A stretch of DNA of 64,000 nt from Chitinophagaceae bacterium (lineage in GTDB: Bacteria > Bacteroidota > Bacteroidia > Chitinophagales > Chitinophagaceae): the NCBI GenBank assembly GCA_016715365.1, contig JADKAM010000001.1, positions 248,001-312,000 of the forward strand, written 5' to 3'. The position numbers and the translations under genes are program-made. Of this stretch, positions 1-9,260 are shown one piece after another. The notes beneath the pieces are model-generated. The model did not search any database and was not told where the DNA came from. It was given only the letters and a program-made list of their open reading frames with translations. Within the stretch, counting starts at the first letter, position 1. Each line of letters begins with the position of its first letter.

Positions 1-1164
1 CTTTCTGTGGGAGATTCATTTCTACTTTTTTTTACCGAAGGGACAAATATCTGCCACATGATCATGAAAGACGCTTCGCAGGTAAAATGGCTTTATTTGC
101 CCAGTATAGACTTTGATCAGAGTTTATTGAAAAACCCGGCTAATATGGGTTATCTGAAGGGTGAAAACAATTACATGATAGTAAGAATTACGGCCATTCT
201 GTCGTTTCTTTCTTTTCAAAAATACCTTATTTTAAACCTCTTTTTTTCCATGCTTTCTTTTTCGGGAGTATGGCGGCTTTACCGGTTCTTTTATGAGCAA
301 TACCCACATTTACATAAGCAGTTTGCAATAGCAATATTGTATTTACCAACTTTTGTTTTCTGGAGCTCAGGCATTTTAAAAGACCCGATCTGTACGGGTG
401 CCTTAGGCTGGATAACATATGCAATGTATGAAGCATTCTATAAAAAGAAAGATATTCTTAAAAATGTTGTCATCATATTTATTGCAGGATACCTATTATA
501 TGTAATTAAAGTATACATCCTTATTTCCTATGTACCTTTCTTCCTGCTTTTCCTGGTTTTAAAAAATGTAGATCTTATAAAGAGCAGGCTACTGCGTGTA
601 GCATTTGTTTTGGGGCTTATCTTTCTGGCCATGGCCATGTTTGGCACTGTTATGCAGCAACTGGCCGGCACACTGGGCGCTTATGGCGGCAACGATGTAA
701 CTAAAAACATTTCCATTTACCAGAAAGCTTATGCCGAGCAGGAAGATGTAGGTTCCAGCTTTTCGCTTGGTGTTGAATACGATGGTTCGGTTAGCAGCCT
801 GATAAAAATTGCCCCGGCAGCCATTATTGCTACATTATACCGGCCTTTCATCTGGGAATCAAAAAAAATATCAACCCTTTTGTCTTCTATCGAAAGTATG
901 GTAATCATGTTCTTTACCTTATCTGTGTTTTATAAAGCCAGGCCCAGGGGCTTTGTAAGGCCCATATTAAAAGACCCTACAGTTATGTACTGTCTTTTAT
1001 TTGCCTTACTGTTTGCGCTGTTTGTGGGAGCCACTACTGCAAATTTTGGCACATTGGTACGGTATAAAATTCCCTGTATGCCTTTTTATATTATTGCCAT
1101 TTTCCTGATTCAGGATTGGTCTGTAAGAAATAAAAAAAGCCCTGCTGTTGGCGGGGCTTTGTGA
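1..1164 (+). CDS. Multispanning membrane protein of polysaccharide loci, 5' end outside window
   Basis: The frame is open from the first base, and the first in-window GTG (position 7) is not the real start. Comparison with the paralogue at 17296-18633 shows that about 60 N-terminal residues are missing. The protein is rich in hydrophobic segments. It carries a Trp/Gly-Ser-Gly-Ile/Leu-Leu/Met-Lys-Asp loop near residue 120 and ends with a conserved Thr-x-Asn-Phe-Gly-Thr...Arg-Tyr-Lys-Ile signature before the last membrane helix. From memory, such proteins are common in Bacteroidota capsule and O-antigen loci, usually annotated as hypothetical. No Wzy polymerase is otherwise visible, so a polymerase or membrane transferase role is possible but unproven. 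It converges with the minus-strand operon, and its last codons contain that operon's terminator. Confidence 0.75.
   Translation, partial: LSVGDSFLLFFTEGTNICHMIMKDASQVKWLYLPSIDFDQSLLKNPANMGYLKGENNYMIVRITAILSFLSFQKYLILNLFFSMLSFSGVWRLYRFFYEQYPHLHKQFAIAILYLPTFVFWSSGILKDPICTGALGWITYAMYEAFYKKKDILKNVVIIFIAGYLLYVIKVYILISYVPFFLLFLVLKNVDLIKSRLLRVAFVLGLIFLAMAMFGTVMQQLAGTLGAYGGNDVTKNISIYQKAYAEQEDVGSSFSLGVEYDGSVSSLIKIAPAAIIATLYRPFIWESKKISTLLSSIESMVIMFFTLSVFYKARPRGFVRPILKDPTVMYCLLFALLFALFVGATTANFGTLVRYKIPCMPFYIIAIFLIQDWSVRNKKSPAVGGAL
1132..1160 (-). terminator. Rho-independent terminator of the minus-strand polysaccharide operon
   Basis: An 8-bp GC-rich stem (1138-1145 with 1151-1158, one G-T pair, 5-nt loop) is extended by A-T pairs. 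On the minus strand it is followed by seven T residues. It lies about 35 nt beyond the end of the GT2 gene and inside the last codons of the converging plus-strand gene. Confidence 0.75.
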
Positions 1165-1195
1165 TGTGATTTCAAAGGGGGTTATAATGTAACCA

Positions 1196-2234
1196 TTATG
1201 CGTTTGCAGCTCTTTCGGTTCTGGCCGAGGTAAAAGGAGCTAATATGTTCATCCAGGTGGTTTTAAGATAACTGTTTATTGAATCAGATAATGATACCGG
1301 TTCTGCCGATTTTAACCTGGTTAAGATAACCGGTGGTAAAGCTTCAAAATTATTATTGATGGCATCGGCAGCCGGCCACATGATAAAACTTAATTTTTTA
1401 AGTCTGTCTGTTTTTTGAAACACTATAGTTACACCTGCAAAAGCAAGTAAAAAACAACTGTAGTGCAATAGTGCCAGGGCCTTGTTATTAAATTTTGTCT
1501 GATGAATATGAAAACGGTTGCGTATGTAGTAATACATTTTCCATCCTGAAGCATAATCCCAATCTTTTTTTACTGAGAATGCGGTTGCCGGATGATAGTG
1601 AATACTGTTTGCTACAGTGCAAACAGGTATTTTATTACGCCTTACAATCCTGTAATAATATTCTGTTTCATCGCCCCATAAAAAGAAACTGGCTTTTGGT
1701 ACGCCTACTCTTTCAATAATGCGCCTGTTAATGAATGTGCCGTTAAAAGGATGTCCGATTCCATCAATAATATTACCGGGTACATCATCCAGTGTTTTGT
1801 ATCCGCCGGTATTCCACACAAAAGATTTTCTGTCTTTGTTATCAATTACAGCGCAGTTCATTAAGGTTAATTCGGCAGGTTGCGCTGCCAATAAATTTTC
1901 AAGCGCATCTTCTTTAGGCATACCGTCATCATCCATGCACCAGATCCATTCGTATCCCTGCTCATACCCCATTTTAATGGCAGTACTAAAACCTCCGGCT
2001 CCTCCTATATTTTTTTTGGGTAAAATAACTTACATCAGGCTGGGCATTTAACCACTCTTCAGTACCATCGGTACTTCCGTTATTTATTACTAAAATACCA
2101 TCTAAAGGACGTGATTGATTGCGTAATGCAGTGATGCATTCAGACAAAAGGGCTAAACGGTTGTACGTGACAACCACAGCTACTACCTTTTCCATGGGAA
2201 TTGGTTTGGTTTTAGAATAGAATAAATTGGACAA
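1196..2234 (-). CDS. GT2 glycosyltransferase, probable galactofuranosyltransferase (one frameshift)
   Basis: Two frames join into one GT-A family 2 transferase of about 345 residues. The N-terminal part (1986-2234) has the usual Val-Val-Thr-Tyr-Asn-Arg start and the Asn-Asn-Gly-Ser-Thr-Asp-Gly segment. The rest (1196-1972) has the Asp-Asp-Asp metal-binding motif after Trp-Cys-Met and a Gly-Asp-Glu-Thr-Glu acceptor-site motif. The break is at a run of eight T (2010-2017, A on the coding strand); deleting one base restores a Gly-rich Gly-Gly-Ala-Gly-Gly-Phe stretch typical of the family. Translation may begin at the internal Met (residue 14) just before the first beta strand. It lies 51 nt from UDP-galactopyranose mutase, and this fold class includes GlfT-type galactofuranosyltransferases, so galactofuranose is the best guess for the donor. 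Confidence 0.8.
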
Positions 2235-2285
2235 TACTATAACGGCATGAGATTCCGCTTATTGTATAAGGATTAACTTTTTTTA

Positions 2286-3446
2286 TTAATTCTCGGTATT
2301 GGGGAATACCGGAGCGCTTTTCCCGTCATGGAGAGATTGAAGAAAGGATTGAGAGAAATGCAACGCTTCACCTATTACATGGTGCATATCCATATAGCGA
2401 TAGGTGGCAAGGCGTCCGAGAAAAGACAAACCGGATGACCGCCCGGCTTCTGTACGATAAGCATCGAGCATGATTTTGTCTTTTTCAAGCCTTTTTGGGT
2501 AATACGGTATGTCGTTTTCCGTGGTTTCTTTACTGAATTCCTTAAAATAAACGGTTCTATCGTGCGCTTCCCAGGGGGCAAAATGCTTGTGTTCATGCAC
2601 CCTTGTATGAGGAACCGTTTCATCGCAATAATTAATTACGGCATTACCCTGGTAATCGCCATCCGTTGTATGTTTTTCGAAAGTAACCGTGCGGTAGCCA
2701 AGGCGGCCAAATTTATAATCAAAAAAAGCATCGATAGGGCCAGTGTAAAAAATATGATTGTAGGTGGTAAGTAATTCGCTGCTAAAATTAAATTTTTTAT
2801 TTAGGGAGATGTTGATCTTTGAACTGCCGAGTAGTTTTTCAACCAGTTCGGTATAGCCATTTACCGGTATGCCCTGGTAAATATTGTTGTAATAATTATC
2901 GTTGTAATTAAACCTTACCGGTAATCTTTTTAAAATAGAGGCCGGTAATTCAGATGGCTCGCAGCCCCATTGTTTTTTTGTATAGCCATAAAAAAATGCA
3001 TGGTACAGATCTTTGCCTAAAAATTTAAGTGCCTGTTCTTCAAAAGACTGAGGATCGGTAATCGTTTTATCGCCCAGGCTTTCTATGAATGCTTTGGCTT
3101 CTTCAGGTCCGAATGTTTTATTAAAAAACTGGTTAATGGTATGCAGGTTAACCGGCAGTGAGTAAATATTGCCTTTGTAATTTGCTTTTACACGATTGAT
3201 GAACGGCTTAAACTCTACGAAGCTGTTTACAAAATCCCATATCTCTTTTTTATCGGTATTAAAAATATGCGGACCATATTCATGAACCATCACATTGGTT
3301 TCTGCATCCCGTTTTGTGTGGCAGTTGCCGGCTACATGGCTGCGTTCGTCCCACACATCAATAGTACAATCAAGTTCCTTTGCCAGTTGATTGGCCAGTA
3401 CTGCGCCTGAAAAACCTGCTCCTACTATTAAAAATTTGTGCTGCAT
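2286..3446 (-). CDS. glf: UDP-galactopyranose mutase
   Basis: This flavoenzyme interconverts UDP-galactopyranose and UDP-galactofuranose in the cytoplasm. At 386 residues it is full length for the family. It shows the FAD-binding Gly-Ala-Gly-Phe-Ser-Gly-Ala motif at residues 8-14, the His-Val-Ala-Gly-Asn-Cys segment near 38-43 and the Glu-Tyr-Gly-Pro-His-Ile-Phe-Asn-Thr active-site region near 56-64. Its presence means the glycan very likely contains galactofuranose. The adjacent GT2 gene is the natural candidate to use the product. Confidence 0.95.
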   Translation of the reverse strand: MQHKFLIVGAGFSGAVLANQLAKELDCTIDVWDERSHVAGNCHTKRDAETNVMVHEYGPHIFNTDKKEIWDFVNSFVEFKPFINRVKANYKGNIYSLPVNLHTINQFFNKTFGPEEAKAFIESLGDKTITDPQSFEEQALKFLGKDLYHAFFYGYTKKQWGCEPSELPASILKRLPVRFNYNDNYYNNIYQGIPVNGYTELVEKLLGSSKINISLNKKFNFSSELLTTYNHIFYTGPIDAFFDYKFGRLGYRTVTFEKHTTDGDYQGNAVINYCDETVPHTRVHEHKHFAPWEAHDRTVYFKEFSKETTENDIPYYPKRLEKDKIMLDAYRTEAGRSSGLSFLGRLATYRYMDMHHVIGEALHFSQSFLQSLHDGKSAPVFPNTEN

Positions 3447-3475
3447 GTAGCTTTAATTTTTTGCAAAATAACTGA

Positions 3476-4711
3476 TTAGCCCAATATACTTTTATAAATC
3501 CGGGTGTATTTTTCAATGGCGTTTTCCAGCGAATACCATTTTACTGCCCCTGCTCTTATCGCCACTGCATCATAATCTTTTTTGTTTGCAACTTCATTAA
3601 TGGCGCTTTCAAATATAGCATCGGTGAACTCATCTATTACAATACCCGAATGGGTGCTTTGCACAATTTCTGCCACATCGCCCACGCCGCCATTGGTTAT
3701 TACCGGTATGCCCATTGCCATTATTTCGCCATGTTTTGTGGGCGATGATGATTGCTTGGAATAGCAGGGCTTGATAAAAAATATAGAATAGCTGCTTAAT
3801 GAAAGTAATGCCGGCACCTGCACACGGGAAGCTTTTTTTACAACTACTTTATCTGCCGGAATTTCATATTGAGCAGCAATTGCTTTTATTTCCTCATGCC
3901 GGTGTGGCGAAATGAATAAAAATTTAGCAGCCGGAATACGCTTGCTTAACAGTTTGCAAAACTGCAGCATTTCTGCAGTAAGATACCAGCCCCCGATGGA
4001 ACCCAGGTAGCTGATCACAAAATCATCTTCATTAATGTTAAGCTCAGTTTTCAAAGCTGCTTTTTCATTGGCATCGATTTTTGAATAGTCAAAAAGTGCA
4101 AGGTCTGCACTACAGGGAATTACTTCCAGCGGGATTGCAGGTTTATACTCTTTCCACCCTTTAATAATGGTTTCGGCTGCATAAGTAAGGCAAACAATAC
4201 CATCACTTTGCTTTACAGCTTCCGATTCTTTTTTTGCAAAGAAGTTATAAACCGTTTTGTAAATGAGATTTTTTGTATTCCACATACCACCCTCAACCCT
4301 GCTATCAGCATAAAACTCACGAATGTCATTCATGAATTTAACGCCCATCGTTTTCTTCATCCACAAACCGATCAGTGCAGGAACACCGGCACGGGTGTGA
4401 ACCATATCAATACCTTCTGTTTTATGTAATTTTTTTGCAGCCTTTCTCATTTTCATCACATCAAACAAGGTAGAAAGTACCGGCGGATTTTTGGTGTAGT
4501 TAAGCGGTATCCAGCTGATACTGCTTTTATCAAGTAATTCCTGGATGTAATTTTTGTTTTGATGGTAAACCTGCTCCTTTTCACAACTGATCAAAAATAT
4601 TTTGTAACCGGCCTTACTCAATCCCTGTAAATAAGGTATTACCTGGCTTTGGCCAAGCGGGTCGGTCATGCCATCATAAGAAATAAACAATACTTTTTTT
4701 ACTGTGTTCAA
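3476..4711 (-). CDS. Glycosyltransferase family 4 (GT-B)
   Basis: A 411-residue retaining GT-B transferase. The N-terminus has the Ile-Ser-Tyr-Asp-Gly-Met-Thr-Asp-Pro-Leu-Gly-Gln-Ser signature seen in a Bacteroidota-rich GT4 subgroup. The C-terminal half carries a Lys-His-Gly-Glu-Ile-Met-Ala-Met-Gly nucleotide-sugar site, in which the first Glu of the usual EX7E motif is not obvious. Donor and acceptor cannot be told from sequence. It lies in the minus-strand ABC-exporter block, 30 nt upstream of glf in transcription order, and acts at the inner face of the cytoplasmic membrane. Confidence 0.88.
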   Translation of the reverse strand: MNTVKKVLFISYDGMTDPLGQSQVIPYLQGLSKAGYKIFLISCEKEQVYHQNKNYIQELLDKSSISWIPLNYTKNPPVLSTLFDVMKMRKAAKKLHKTEGIDMVHTRAGVPALIGLWMKKTMGVKFMNDIREFYADSRVEGGMWNTKNLIYKTVYNFFAKKESEAVKQSDGIVCLTYAAETIIKGWKEYKPAIPLEVIPCSADLALFDYSKIDANEKAALKTELNINEDDFVISYLGSIGGWYLTAEMLQFCKLLSKRIPAAKFLFISPHRHEEIKAIAAQYEIPADKVVVKKASRVQVPALLSLSSYSIFFIKPCYSKQSSSPTKHGEIMAMGIPVITNGGVGDVAEIVQSTHSGIVIDEFTDAIFESAINEVANKKDYDAVAIRAGAVKWYSLENAIEKYTRIYKSILG

Positions 4712-4729
4712 TGGTAGTCTGTTTTCGGC

Positions 4730-5653
4730 CTAATATCTTACAAGATAACGGAGATAATGTTTTAAGGCAAACACAAATTTATATTTAAAAGAATGCATGG
4801 CTATGTAATGCTTTCTTATGCCTTCGTGTTCTTTTAAAGGAATTTCAGTTACCGGTATCGAATCTGCCAATGCATCAGCATCAATGGCAAACCGTTCATC
4901 AGGTTCACAGTTGGTACCACTTCCATCATGCCCAATATTTGATACCAGTGATCTTTGTGGATACAAACACATGCCGTCGTTTAAAAAAACAGTTGAATGC
5001 CAGATGGCATTCCAGCTCCTGAGTTTTCCTTTGGCTACAGCTTTCAGGCCCCAGAAGAACTCAAACGTGCCGTCCATATTAAGCCTTTTTATGTTGCCTT
5101 TTTTCTTTACGGCTTCATGTACCGCCAATGGGTCTAATTTAAAATGATCCCAGGCACGTTTCCAGGTGGCCCAGCCCCAGGTGGTGGTATGATAAAAGAA
5201 ATAAGTTGATTCTTTAACTTCAACGGCATCAAACTCTGGCCGGCGATATGCAGCAATATGCATCACTTTGGGATTGTTCTCATAAAAATCAAGCGCATCA
5301 TTCATGTAGGTTAAAAACCCCGGAGAAAGTAAACCATCGTCTTCCATGGCTATTACCCTCCCAAATTCATTTACCATTCTTGTAACGCCTTCTGCATTCG
5401 ATTTTATCAATCCCTTATTTTCTGTTGCTTCAATAATGTTTACGTCTTTACACCATTGTTTTTCACGTACTACTTTTTTCACTTCGGCGATAGCTGCCAA
5501 TGTTTCTTCACTTGCACCGGGCTTTGGCCCGTCAATATAGATAAAGAGTTTTGATTCATCAGCCAGCCGGTTGTTACGCAGCGATTCCAACACAAGCCGG
5601 GTATGTTCCGGCCGGTTGTATGCAAAAAAAACGATGGGCGCCAATGATCGCAT
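4730..5653 (-). CDS. GT-A glycosyltransferase, GNT-I/hemolysin-activation-like
   Basis: A 307-residue GT-A protein starting with a Val-Phe-Phe-Ala-Tyr-Asn-Arg-Pro motif and a Tyr-Ile-Asp-Gly-Pro-Lys segment near residue 40. A Met-Glu-Asp-Asp-Gly motif near residue 102 replaces the usual DXD, and a Trp-Gly-Trp-Ala-Thr-Trp-Lys motif follows near residue 160. This pattern fits bacterial sugar transferases related to the GNT-I fold rather than classical GT2. It sits 18 nt from the next GT4 gene and is presumably co-transcribed. The sugar specificity is unknown. Confidence 0.82.
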   Translation of the reverse strand: MRSLAPIVFFAYNRPEHTRLVLESLRNNRLADESKLFIYIDGPKPGASEETLAAIAEVKKVVREKQWCKDVNIIEATENKGLIKSNAEGVTRMVNEFGRVIAMEDDGLLSPGFLTYMNDALDFYENNPKVMHIAAYRRPEFDAVEVKESTYFFYHTTTWGWATWKRAWDHFKLDPLAVHEAVKKKGNIKRLNMDGTFEFFWGLKAVAKGKLRSWNAIWHSTVFLNDGMCLYPQRSLVSNIGHDGSGTNCEPDERFAIDADALADSIPVTEIPLKEHEGIRKHYIAMHSFKYKFVFALKHYLRYLVRY

Positions 5654-5659
5654 CTTTGT

Positions 5660-6922
5660 TTATTTGGATTTAAATAAATTTCGTTTTAAACGACCCAGCA
5701 TATATTTTGTTTTGTAAAACGGAACTAATATTTCTGCAGGCCTTGGGTTATTCTGCCTTTTAAATTCATCATCCAGCCTTATCTTTTTTAATTCTTTTGA
5801 TGAAGGAAGAATCAATTCCGATCTCTTTCCTGCATCGGCCACCAGTTGTTTCAACAAATCTATCCATTGATTACTGCAGGTTTCTATTGAATAAGAGCTT
5901 ATAATTTTTTGTCTTGCTGCCTGTGACATTTCTTTCCACAATGCTGGATCTTCTTTTAATTTTTTTATCGCAGCAACAAACTCATCTTTCCTGTCATCAA
6001 TTAAAATACCTTCTACATTATTCGTGACAACGTCTGATATACCGCTACGCATATTGGTACAAATAGAAACCAGTCCGCAGCTCATGGCTTCCATTAAAGT
6101 AATGGGCAAACCTTCAAATTCTGAAAGCAAAACAAAAACCTGGTTTTGCAATAAGTGAGCCTGTACTTCTGTAGATTTTAATTTTCCCTTAAACTGAACA
6201 GGCTGATCTTTTCCGGCTGTATTTAAAATTTCCTCTACGGCAGGTACTGCGGGGCCATCGCCATAAATTGTATAGCTGGTGCCGGGTACTGCTGCAGCCG
6301 CCAGGCAAAAAGCATGAGCTACATCCGAGATTCTTTTTTGCTTTTCATCAATACGCCCGGCGTAAACTACTTTAAGTTCTCCATCTGCTGAAAGGCTTGC
6401 CACTTCATCAGTTACCGGTGCGCCAATGGGAATATACTTTATTGATTTATGTTGCGGCGCTGTTTGCTGACTTATCTGCTGAATTAAATTGGATACACAT
6501 ACCACAGATGACACGTCGCTTTCATCATTGTTAGCCGCATATTTTTTTACCAGGTCGTAATGATATTTATTATCGTTGTGCAAAACCATTACAGTTGGTA
6601 TGCCGGCTTTCTTTATCCATTTTCCTGCTTCCAGGGGAATGGCAAAATAATTGGTGATGAAAATATCCGGCGGAAATTGTTTTACATCTTCCAGTATTGC
6701 CTTTACTTTTTCATCATTGAATAATTCCCAGTAAATGAGTGTACATTCAAATCCTTCGTCTACAAAATATTTATAAGCAGGAAGGTCTTTATCATTTGCT
6801 GCCAGAAAAATAATCCGGGATTCAATATTCTTCTCCCTGAAATAAGGCAACAGGCGCTTGATCCAGGTGGTGGGACCGTCTAAATTATTGGGGGCATCAA
6901 AAGCGCAGATAGTAACTTTCAT
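5660..6922 (-). CDS. Glycosyltransferase family 4
   Basis: A 420-residue GT-B transferase. The N-terminal domain opens with a Gly-Pro-Thr-Thr-Trp acceptor-side loop. The C-terminal Rossmann domain has the Val-Tyr-Ala-Gly-Arg-Ile-Asp-Glu-Lys-Gln start and the catalytic Glu-Phe-Glu-Gly-Leu-Pro-Ile-Thr-Leu-Met-Glu EX7E motif. The C-terminus is basic and could contact the membrane. It lies 6 nt from the GNT-I-like gene and 9 nt from the GT2 gene, so it is part of a tightly packed operon. Confidence 0.9.
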   Translation of the reverse strand: MKVTICAFDAPNNLDGPTTWIKRLLPYFREKNIESRIIFLAANDKDLPAYKYFVDEGFECTLIYWELFNDEKVKAILEDVKQFPPDIFITNYFAIPLEAGKWIKKAGIPTVMVLHNDNKYHYDLVKKYAANNDESDVSSVVCVSNLIQQISQQTAPQHKSIKYIPIGAPVTDEVASLSADGELKVVYAGRIDEKQKRISDVAHAFCLAAAAVPGTSYTIYGDGPAVPAVEEILNTAGKDQPVQFKGKLKSTEVQAHLLQNQVFVLLSEFEGLPITLMEAMSCGLVSICTNMRSGISDVVTNNVEGILIDDRKDEFVAAIKKLKEDPALWKEMSQAARQKIISSYSIETCSNQWIDLLKQLVADAGKRSELILPSSKELKKIRLDDEFKRQNNPRPAEILVPFYKTKYMLGRLKRNLFKSK

Positions 6923-6931
6923 TGTTTTATC

Positions 6932-7765
6932 TTAGAAAATATCCGGGTCTTTAATGATGTTTCTTTTAACCAGAAAATTAAGCAGCCTGGGGAAATACAA
7001 AACCGCTACCAGTTTTAATGATACCTTTTTATTACGCTTGCATATTTTCATCAACTCCTGGTTAAGATGATCCATATTAAGGTAACCTTTGTATTTCTCA
7101 TCCATATATTTATACAGGAGTTTTTTATTGCTGCTGCTTACAGACCGCAACATGGAATTACCCAACACACGGTAATCAAACAATATCTCGGGTACGTAAC
7201 GAAATTTGTAATGTTTAAAAGTCATGTTCAGCCACATGTCCCAATCTTCGTAACCCATAATGGGCATTTTTTCATCGTAGCCTCCCACGGCTTCCCAAAC
7301 CGATCTGCGGTAAACTGCACAGGCGTCGATCTGGTTCTCAACCATCATATTCTGCAAATTAAATTCACCAACCACATGCCTTTTACTCTTGTCACCAAAA
7401 AACTCTGCATCGCCATACACCATCGCAATCTCCGGATGAGCATCTAAAATTTTAATGCTTTCATAAATATATTCAGGCCTTATCCGGTTATCGCTATCCA
7501 ATGGTAAAATATAATCTCCCTTTGCAGCCCTGATGCCGTTGTTACGGGTGCGGCCCAGGCCCTGGTTAGCCTGGTTAATTACGTGATAGCCTTCAGCAGC
7601 AAGTTTATCCATCATTTCGATGGTATATACATCTTTTGAACCGTCGTTCACAATAATTATTTCGTACAAATTTTTATCGGCTACTTTTTCTACGCTATCA
7701 AGGGCTTCACGAATGTATTGGCCGTGATTGTAACAAGGAATGATTATGGATACTCTTGGATTCAT
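6932..7765 (-). CDS. Glycosyltransferase family 2
   Basis: A 277-residue inverting GT-A transferase. It shows the N-terminal Ile-Ile-Pro-Cys-Tyr-Asn-His-Gly strand, the Asn-Asp-Gly-Ser-Lys-Asp segment, a Leu-Asp-Ser-Asp-Asn metal site near residue 93 and a Gly-Tyr-Glu-Asp-Trp-Asp catalytic-base motif near residue 170. No C-terminal membrane helix is evident. Its start lies 6 nt downstream of the methyltransferase gene that precedes it in the operon. Confidence 0.9.
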   Translation of the reverse strand: MNPRVSIIIPCYNHGQYIREALDSVEKVADKNLYEIIIVNDGSKDVYTIEMMDKLAAEGYHVINQANQGLGRTRNNGIRAAKGDYILPLDSDNRIRPEYIYESIKILDAHPEIAMVYGDAEFFGDKSKRHVVGEFNLQNMMVENQIDACAVYRRSVWEAVGGYDEKMPIMGYEDWDMWLNMTFKHYKFRYVPEILFDYRVLGNSMLRSVSSSNKKLLYKYMDEKYKGYLNMDHLNQELMKICKRNKKVSLKLVAVLYFPRLLNFLVKRNIIKDPDIF

Positions 7766-7771
7766 TGTTTA

Positions 7772-8491
7772 TTAAACGTTTAATGGCTTTCTGCCAATTA
7801 CAACATAATTCATCGTATTAACCGGGTTATAATCTTTTCTATCAAGCCAGGAGAAAAACGCATTTACCAGCCAGTATAGGCGTAGCTTAAAAAATAAAAG
7901 CCTTGAAAACCTGATAAAGAGATTTTTGCTTTTGCTGTACCGGAAAGAATGTATGATAGTTTGGCCGGTTACAGACCAGGTACCGCCGTTTGATTTTATC
8001 TCAACCATTTCAAAACCTGCTTTCTCTAAAACATATTGAAAGCCGTATTTTGTAAAACGAAAAAAATCATAAGGTTCCTCGTGCAGGTGCCAGTACATAG
8101 GGCCCGATACAATAAAATTGCAGCCGGGCTTTAATAAACGATAAGCCTCATTCACAAGCCCCTGGTGATCTTCTACATGCTCAATGGTTTGGGTACTGAA
8201 AGCGGTATCAAAAGAATTATCAGGAAGCGGAATATTATTTGCAGGGCACAATACATCTACTTTTTGCAGGCTCGACTGCATAATATCGCACCCTACATAT
8301 TCACTAGTAATTACCTGGAATATTGTTTCGTAAGGCTTATTGCCACAGCCAATATCAATCACCCTTCCGGTAGCATATTGCTTTATAGAAGATTCAAGGT
8401 CACGTATCAAAGGAGTATAAACCAAGTAGTTGAAATCCGACTTAGTGATTTTTTTATAGTCCTCAAACCTCGAACCGTTTTCGATCCTCAT
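7772..8491 (-). CDS. Class I SAM-dependent methyltransferase (Methyltransf_11 type)
   Basis: A 239-residue methyltransferase. Motif I (Ile-Asp-Ile-Gly-Cys-Gly) is near residue 46, the acidic residue binding the ribose of SAM follows at Gly-Cys-Asp, and a Gln-Thr-Ile-Glu-His motif lies near residue 110. It probably methylates a sugar hydroxyl on the growing glycan or precursor. It is the first of three consecutive methyltransferase genes whose spacing shrinks to overlap, indicating co-translation. The exact position methylated cannot be inferred. Confidence 0.87.
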   Translation of the reverse strand: MRIENGSRFEDYKKITKSDFNYLVYTPLIRDLESSIKQYATGRVIDIGCGNKPYETIFQVITSEYVGCDIMQSSLQKVDVLCPANNIPLPDNSFDTAFSTQTIEHVEDHQGLVNEAYRLLKPGCNFIVSGPMYWHLHEEPYDFFRFTKYGFQYVLEKAGFEMVEIKSNGGTWSVTGQTIIHSFRYSKSKNLFIRFSRLLFFKLRLYWLVNAFFSWLDRKDYNPVNTMNYVVIGRKPLNV

Positions 8492-8498
8492 TGCTTCG

Positions 8499-9260
8499 TT
8501 ACTTTTTTTTGTTAAAAAAATTGCTTGCGAAATACCGCATAGCAGTATAAGGACTCTTTAATATTCTTTTGCTGTAAGCCGCATCCCTTACCCTCGACCT
8601 GTAAATTTCAGGATGAACCAGCGGCAGTATTTTTTTTGTGTTGGTTGTAATTGACGGGTGCTTATCTTTTACACTATCGTTTACAAAAAACAAAACATTC
8701 TGCCGGTACCAGGGAGAAACCTTGTCGTTGTTCCAGATAAGTTCTCTTAAACAATCATAAGGTTTGAAATTATGTTTAGCAAATTTTTCTATCCAGTAAT
8801 CAGGATATTGTTCGTTGTAGTGCAGCGTACCGTCCTGCCCGGGAATGGCCGCAGAAAAAACGATCACATCGCCGAGATTACAAAGAGAAGCAATAAATTT
8901 TTCGGCATTCTCCGGTTTTATATGTTCGGCCACTTCAAGTGATGTTACCAGCTCAAATTTTCTGTCTGTACTGAAACCATTATCCAGGTTGGCCGACACA
9001 AAATTCTTTTTATCAATGATCAGGTCTTCAGCCCTTACATAACTGCCATCAACGCCCAAAAAATCCGTTACGCCCAACTCCTTCCAGTTATATAACCAGT
9101 TACCGGCACCACATCCAATATCAATAACCGATGCTGGTTTTATAAATTGCAAAACAACAGGAATCACTTCCTTTGCAGAATTGAAAGAATCATCTGAATG
9201 AAAACCGAAAAAATTATCCTCGTAAGTTTTAGGTGTCATGCTTTTTTTATTAAGTAACAA
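8499..9260 (-). CDS. Class I SAM-dependent methyltransferase (Methyltransf_23 type)
   Basis: A 253-residue methyltransferase with Val-Ile-Asp-Ile-Gly-Cys-Gly-Ala-Gly-Asn-Trp as motif I near residue 44 and a Ser-Leu-Glu-Val-Ala-Glu-His post-II motif near residue 108. A Trp-Tyr-Arg-Gln-Asn segment near residue 190 is typical of methyltransferases in glycan loci. Its 5' end overlaps the end of the TylF-like gene by 25 nt, so the two are probably translationally coupled. Confidence 0.87.
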   Translation of the reverse strand: MLLNKKSMTPKTYEDNFFGFHSDDSFNSAKEVIPVVLQFIKPASVIDIGCGAGNWLYNWKELGVTDFLGVDGSYVRAEDLIIDKKNFVSANLDNGFSTDRKFELVTSLEVAEHIKPENAEKFIASLCNLGDVIVFSAAIPGQDGTLHYNEQYPDYWIEKFAKHNFKPYDCLRELIWNNDKVSPWYRQNVLFFVNDSVKDKHPSITTNTKKILPLVHPEIYRSRVRDAAYSKRILKSPYTAMRYFASNFFNKKK

